64,000 nt of DNA from JAWKWH01 sp963669415 (lineage in GTDB: Bacteria; Pseudomonadota; Alphaproteobacteria; Rhizobiales; Rhizobiaceae). The notes beneath the pieces are model-generated. The model was not told the DNA's origin. It did not search any database and saw only the letters and a list, made by a program, of their open reading frames with translations. The stretch covers positions 1,488,001-1,552,000 of the forward strand of contig CAXXPS010000002.1 in assembly GCA_963669415.2 (NCBI GenBank), written 5' to 3'. Shown here piece after piece: positions 61,881 through 64,000 of the stretch. Every line of letters begins with the position of its first letter. Within the stretch, counting starts at the first letter, position 1. The translations under genes were made by a program, and so were the position numbers.

Positions 61881-62564
61881 ATGAAACGATCACTGATCAA
61901 CGAGATTATTGCGGAATCGGATGCGTTTATCGGCTCGTTTGGCTATGTGCTGCCTCCATTTGCTTACTGGTCGCCGGGAGAGATGCGGGCCAAACGATCC
62001 CAGATCAGCGGTATTGTTGACGCGCGCCTGGGTTGGGACATTACCGATTACGGCTGCGGCCGGTTCGATGAGTTGGGCTTGTTTCTGTTCACTGTTCGTA
62101 ACGGCAATGTGGCAGACCTGAAAGCTGGCTCGGGCATGCTTTATGCCGAAAAAATAATGATCTCGAAAAAGGATCAGCTTTCACCAATGCACCGACACGT
62201 CGTCAAGGCGGAAGACATTATCAATCGCGGGGGCGGTGATTTGATCATCGAACTGTTCCAGTCTGATGGTGATGGCGGCCTGGATGAGACCACACCGGTT
62301 TCGGTTCCGTGTGACGGTGTCATGCGCGAACTGCCACCTGGTGGCCATCTGCGCCTGGCGACAGGTGAAAGTGTCACCCTGCTACCGGGCGTCTGGCATG
62401 CGTTCTGGGCGGAAAAAAGTGATGTCCTGATCGGCGAAGTTTCGACTGTAAACGACGATACGACCGACAACATATTTCGCGATCCAATCAACCGATTTTC
62501 GGATGTTGAGGAAGACGTGGAGCCAAGCCACCTTCTCGTTTCCGATTATCCCAAGTGGCTGTAA
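61881..62564 (+). CDS. D-lyxose ketol-isomerase-like cupin
   Basis: About 227 residues of the YdaE/D-lyxose isomerase family. Cupin metal ligands are visible in MHRHVVKAEDI (His, His, Glu) and PGVWHAFWAE (His), with GEVSTVNDD as the family tag. The family interconverts D-lyxose and D-xylulose and sometimes D-mannose and fructose. Length is as expected. Divergent from the oligopeptide transporter operon, which may therefore import a sugar-containing compound. Confidence 0.82.
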   Translation: MKRSLINEIIAESDAFIGSFGYVLPPFAYWSPGEMRAKRSQISGIVDARLGWDITDYGCGRFDELGLFLFTVRNGNVADLKAGSGMLYAEKIMISKKDQLSPMHRHVVKAEDIINRGGGDLIIELFQSDGDGGLDETTPVSVPCDGVMRELPPGGHLRLATGESVTLLPGVWHAFWAEKSDVLIGEVSTVNDDTTDNIFRDPINRFSDVEEDVEPSHLLVSDYPKWL

Positions 62565-62647
62565 AGACTTGAACCCTCCGAAGCACGAACGTATCTGCAA
62601 ATGGTAGCGGTTGATGATTGCCGCGCAATATAATTTGAGGAACCAAT

Positions 62648-62914
62648 ATGAGCGGCGGTCTGACCCGATTTCTTGGCGATACTCCGTTTCGCGTCGTTGT
62701 GAAACTTGCTGTCATTTCCTTCGTCGTCGGTGTCATCATGACCGCCCTTGATCTGACGGTGTTCGACTTTTTCGATGGTCTTCGCGAGTTCATTGTCCGT
62801 GTCTGGAATATGGGGTTTGCCGCAATCGAGCGATTTGCCGGCTATTTCGTGCTGGGTGCGGCCATAGTTGTTCCGGCATTCTTGATTATCCGGCTGCTCA
62901 AATTTCGCCGCTAG
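62648..62914 (+). CDS. DUF6460 small membrane protein
   Basis: About 88 residues: a soluble start (TRFLGDTPFRVVVKLAVIS), then two hydrophobic segments (about residues 18-38 and 64-82) and a basic end (LLKFRR). This arrangement matches the DUF6460 family of short alphaproteobacterial inner-membrane proteins; no function is known. GAGGAACC lies just before the ATG. Confidence 0.8.
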   Translation: MSGGLTRFLGDTPFRVVVKLAVISFVVGVIMTALDLTVFDFFDGLREFIVRVWNMGFAAIERFAGYFVLGAAIVVPAFLIIRLLKFRR

Positions 62915-63021
62915 ATGTCGAAATCTTCATTCCCATTACAAGCGCCCGGCTATCTCATTGAAAATGGGCGGCATACCGGCGATGCCAAGATCAACCAAGA
63001 CAATTCTCCATTGGGTGCACC

Positions 63022-64000
63022 TTGAACCAGAGGCAATTCGAGGTGACCCACCGCCTTGTGTTGTCGATCGCGGTGCCGATGACGCTGGCCTATCTGACCA
63101 CGCCATTACTCGGCATCGTAGATACCGCGGTGGTTGGCCAATTTGGCGAAACTGCCATGATCGGCGGCCTGGCTGTTGGCGCAATTGTGCTGGATGTCAT
63201 CTTCACAAGCTTCAACTTCCTGCGCGCAGGCACCACCGCAATGGTTGCGCAAGCCTTTGGCGCCGGAGACGAGCCGGAAGAACGGGCAGCACTTTGGCGG
63301 GCAGTTCTGGTTTCAGTCGTGGCCGGAATATTTGTTGCACTGTTGTCGCCAGTAGTCATCTCGATTGGTGGCTGGTTTATGTCAGCTGGTGCCGAAGTAA
63401 CCACTGCGATGGCCACTTATGTCGGCATACGAATAGTGGCGGCGCCAGTCACTCTCACAAATTATGCCCTGCTCGGCTATGTGCTCGGTCGCGGTGAGGG
63501 GGTCACCGGTTTTGCCCTGCAATTGCTGCTGAATGGAACAAATATTGTTCTTTCCATCTATCTGGGACTTCACCTGAACTGGGCGATCGAAGGTGTCGCC
63601 TGGGCGACCGTCATCTCCGAAATTTGCGCGCTGATCTGTGGCTTCGCTTATCTGGCTTACCGAAACCGTCGAACCAAGCGAGTTTCGGTATCTCATCTGC
63701 TTGAACCGCAATCGCTAATGAAGATGTTCTCGGTCAACAGCGATATCATGATCAGGTCGTTTGTGTTGCTGTCTGCATTCGCGCTGTTCACACGATCCGG
63801 TGCCGGATTGGGTGAATTACCGCTGGCAACAAACGCAATCCTGATGAATTTCTTCATGGTATCCGGATTTCTCCTGGATGGGTTTGCGACAGCGGCCGAG
63901 CAGCTTTCGGGCCGATCAATCGGCGCGCAATACCGGCCCGCCTTCCACCGAACCGTTGTGCTCACGGCAATCTGGGGATTGGTAGTCGCAACTATCATCA
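63022..64000 (+). CDS. MATE family efflux transporter, partial
   Basis: About 326 residues are present; the gene runs off the right edge. It starts probably at TTG 63022 (NQRQFEVTHRLVLSIAVPM) or GTG 63043; no in-frame ATG exists upstream. The DinF/NorM-like N-terminus is clear: MTLAYLTTPLLGIVDTAVVG, then FNFLRAGTTAMVAQAFGAGD, with repeated hydrophobic segments. It would export cationic drugs or metabolites by proton or sodium antiport. Nothing links it to the catabolic genes. Confidence 0.85.
   Translation, partial: MNQRQFEVTHRLVLSIAVPMTLAYLTTPLLGIVDTAVVGQFGETAMIGGLAVGAIVLDVIFTSFNFLRAGTTAMVAQAFGAGDEPEERAALWRAVLVSVVAGIFVALLSPVVISIGGWFMSAGAEVTTAMATYVGIRIVAAPVTLTNYALLGYVLGRGEGVTGFALQLLLNGTNIVLSIYLGLHLNWAIEGVAWATVISEICALICGFAYLAYRNRRTKRVSVSHLLEPQSLMKMFSVNSDIMIRSFVLLSAFALFTRSGAGLGELPLATNAILMNFFMVSGFLLDGFATAAEQLSGRSIGAQYRPAFHRTVVLTAIWGLVVATII

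Overview
The window looks like part of an alphaproteobacterial chromosome, probably from a marine or soil member of the Rhizobiales (Hyphomicrobiales). This is inferred from the moderately high GC, the many catabolic ABC-transporter operons, and a small integrase/terminase/methyltransferase cassette and a DUF6460 membrane protein of types I associate with that order. I see no rRNA, tRNA or CRISPR array. Almost all of the window is accessory metabolism: uptake systems packed together with oxidoreductases, lyases, amidohydrolases and one-carbon or amine enzymes.

Layout: (1) 1-1086, a fragment of an unknown protein and a CHC2 zinc-finger primase-like gene with its terminator. (2) 1401-8009 (minus strand), a polar-amino-acid-type ABC transporter followed by a glutathione transferase, two SDRs and two SnoaL/NTF2-fold proteins. 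(3) 8444-23067, an AcoX/NAD-kinase-like protein, a split glycine dehydrogenase pair (gcvPA/gcvPB), a DadA-like oxidase, a DapA-like lyase, SDRs (one frameshifted), an Old Yellow Enzyme, a sugar-phosphate-isomerase-like TIM barrel, a 3-hydroxyacyl-CoA dehydrogenase-like protein, a fused 2Fe-2S/FAD dehydrogenase with a second DadA-like subunit, and an IclR regulator. (4) 23222-32165, a nine-gene operon of a CUT1 sugar-type ABC transporter, a second DapA-like lyase, two SDRs, a class III aminotransferase and a NodB-like deacetylase. (5) about 32575-37860, a compact element with integrase, terminase, DUF5681 protein, ParB-methyltransferase and a hypothetical protein, but no capsid genes. (6) 37885-42105, a DoeB-like deacylase, a small secreted protein, and an aldehyde dehydrogenase/FAH-family pair. 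(7) 42351-46030, a LysR gene divergent from an MttB-like/GcvT-like methyltransferase pair. (8) 46046-55730, a ribose-type ABC transporter interleaved with hydantoinase A/B genes, divergent from a GntR/M24-hydrolase/GAF operon. (9) 55856-61715, a five-gene oligopeptide/dipeptide ABC operon. (10) 61881-64000, a D-lyxose-isomerase-like cupin, a small membrane protein and the start of a MATE transporter.

Regions 2-4 appear to form one regulon. Five intergenic regions carry a 15-bp imperfect palindrome, roughly GTGCGnTATGnGAAC, usually in two copies about 19 bp apart. It resembles the sites of PcaR-type IclR regulators, and the only IclR gene in the window sits beside one of the sites. The gene set (two transporters, amine dehydrogenases, P-protein-like decarboxylase, lyases, ene-reductase, aminotransferase, amidohydrolase) suggests import and stepwise breakdown of a complex, probably nitrogen-containing natural product that I cannot name. 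A degenerate copy of the double operator lies inside the start of the deacylase gene just beyond the mobile element, which suggests that the element inserted into this catabolic island and cut the deacylase off from it.

Regions 6-8 look like separate pathways: production of 2-oxoglutarate from a 2-keto-3-deoxy acid, demethylation of a methylated amine, and opening of a hydantoin- or lactam-like ring. All four solute-binding-protein genes of the ABC systems are followed by an intercistronic stem-loop.
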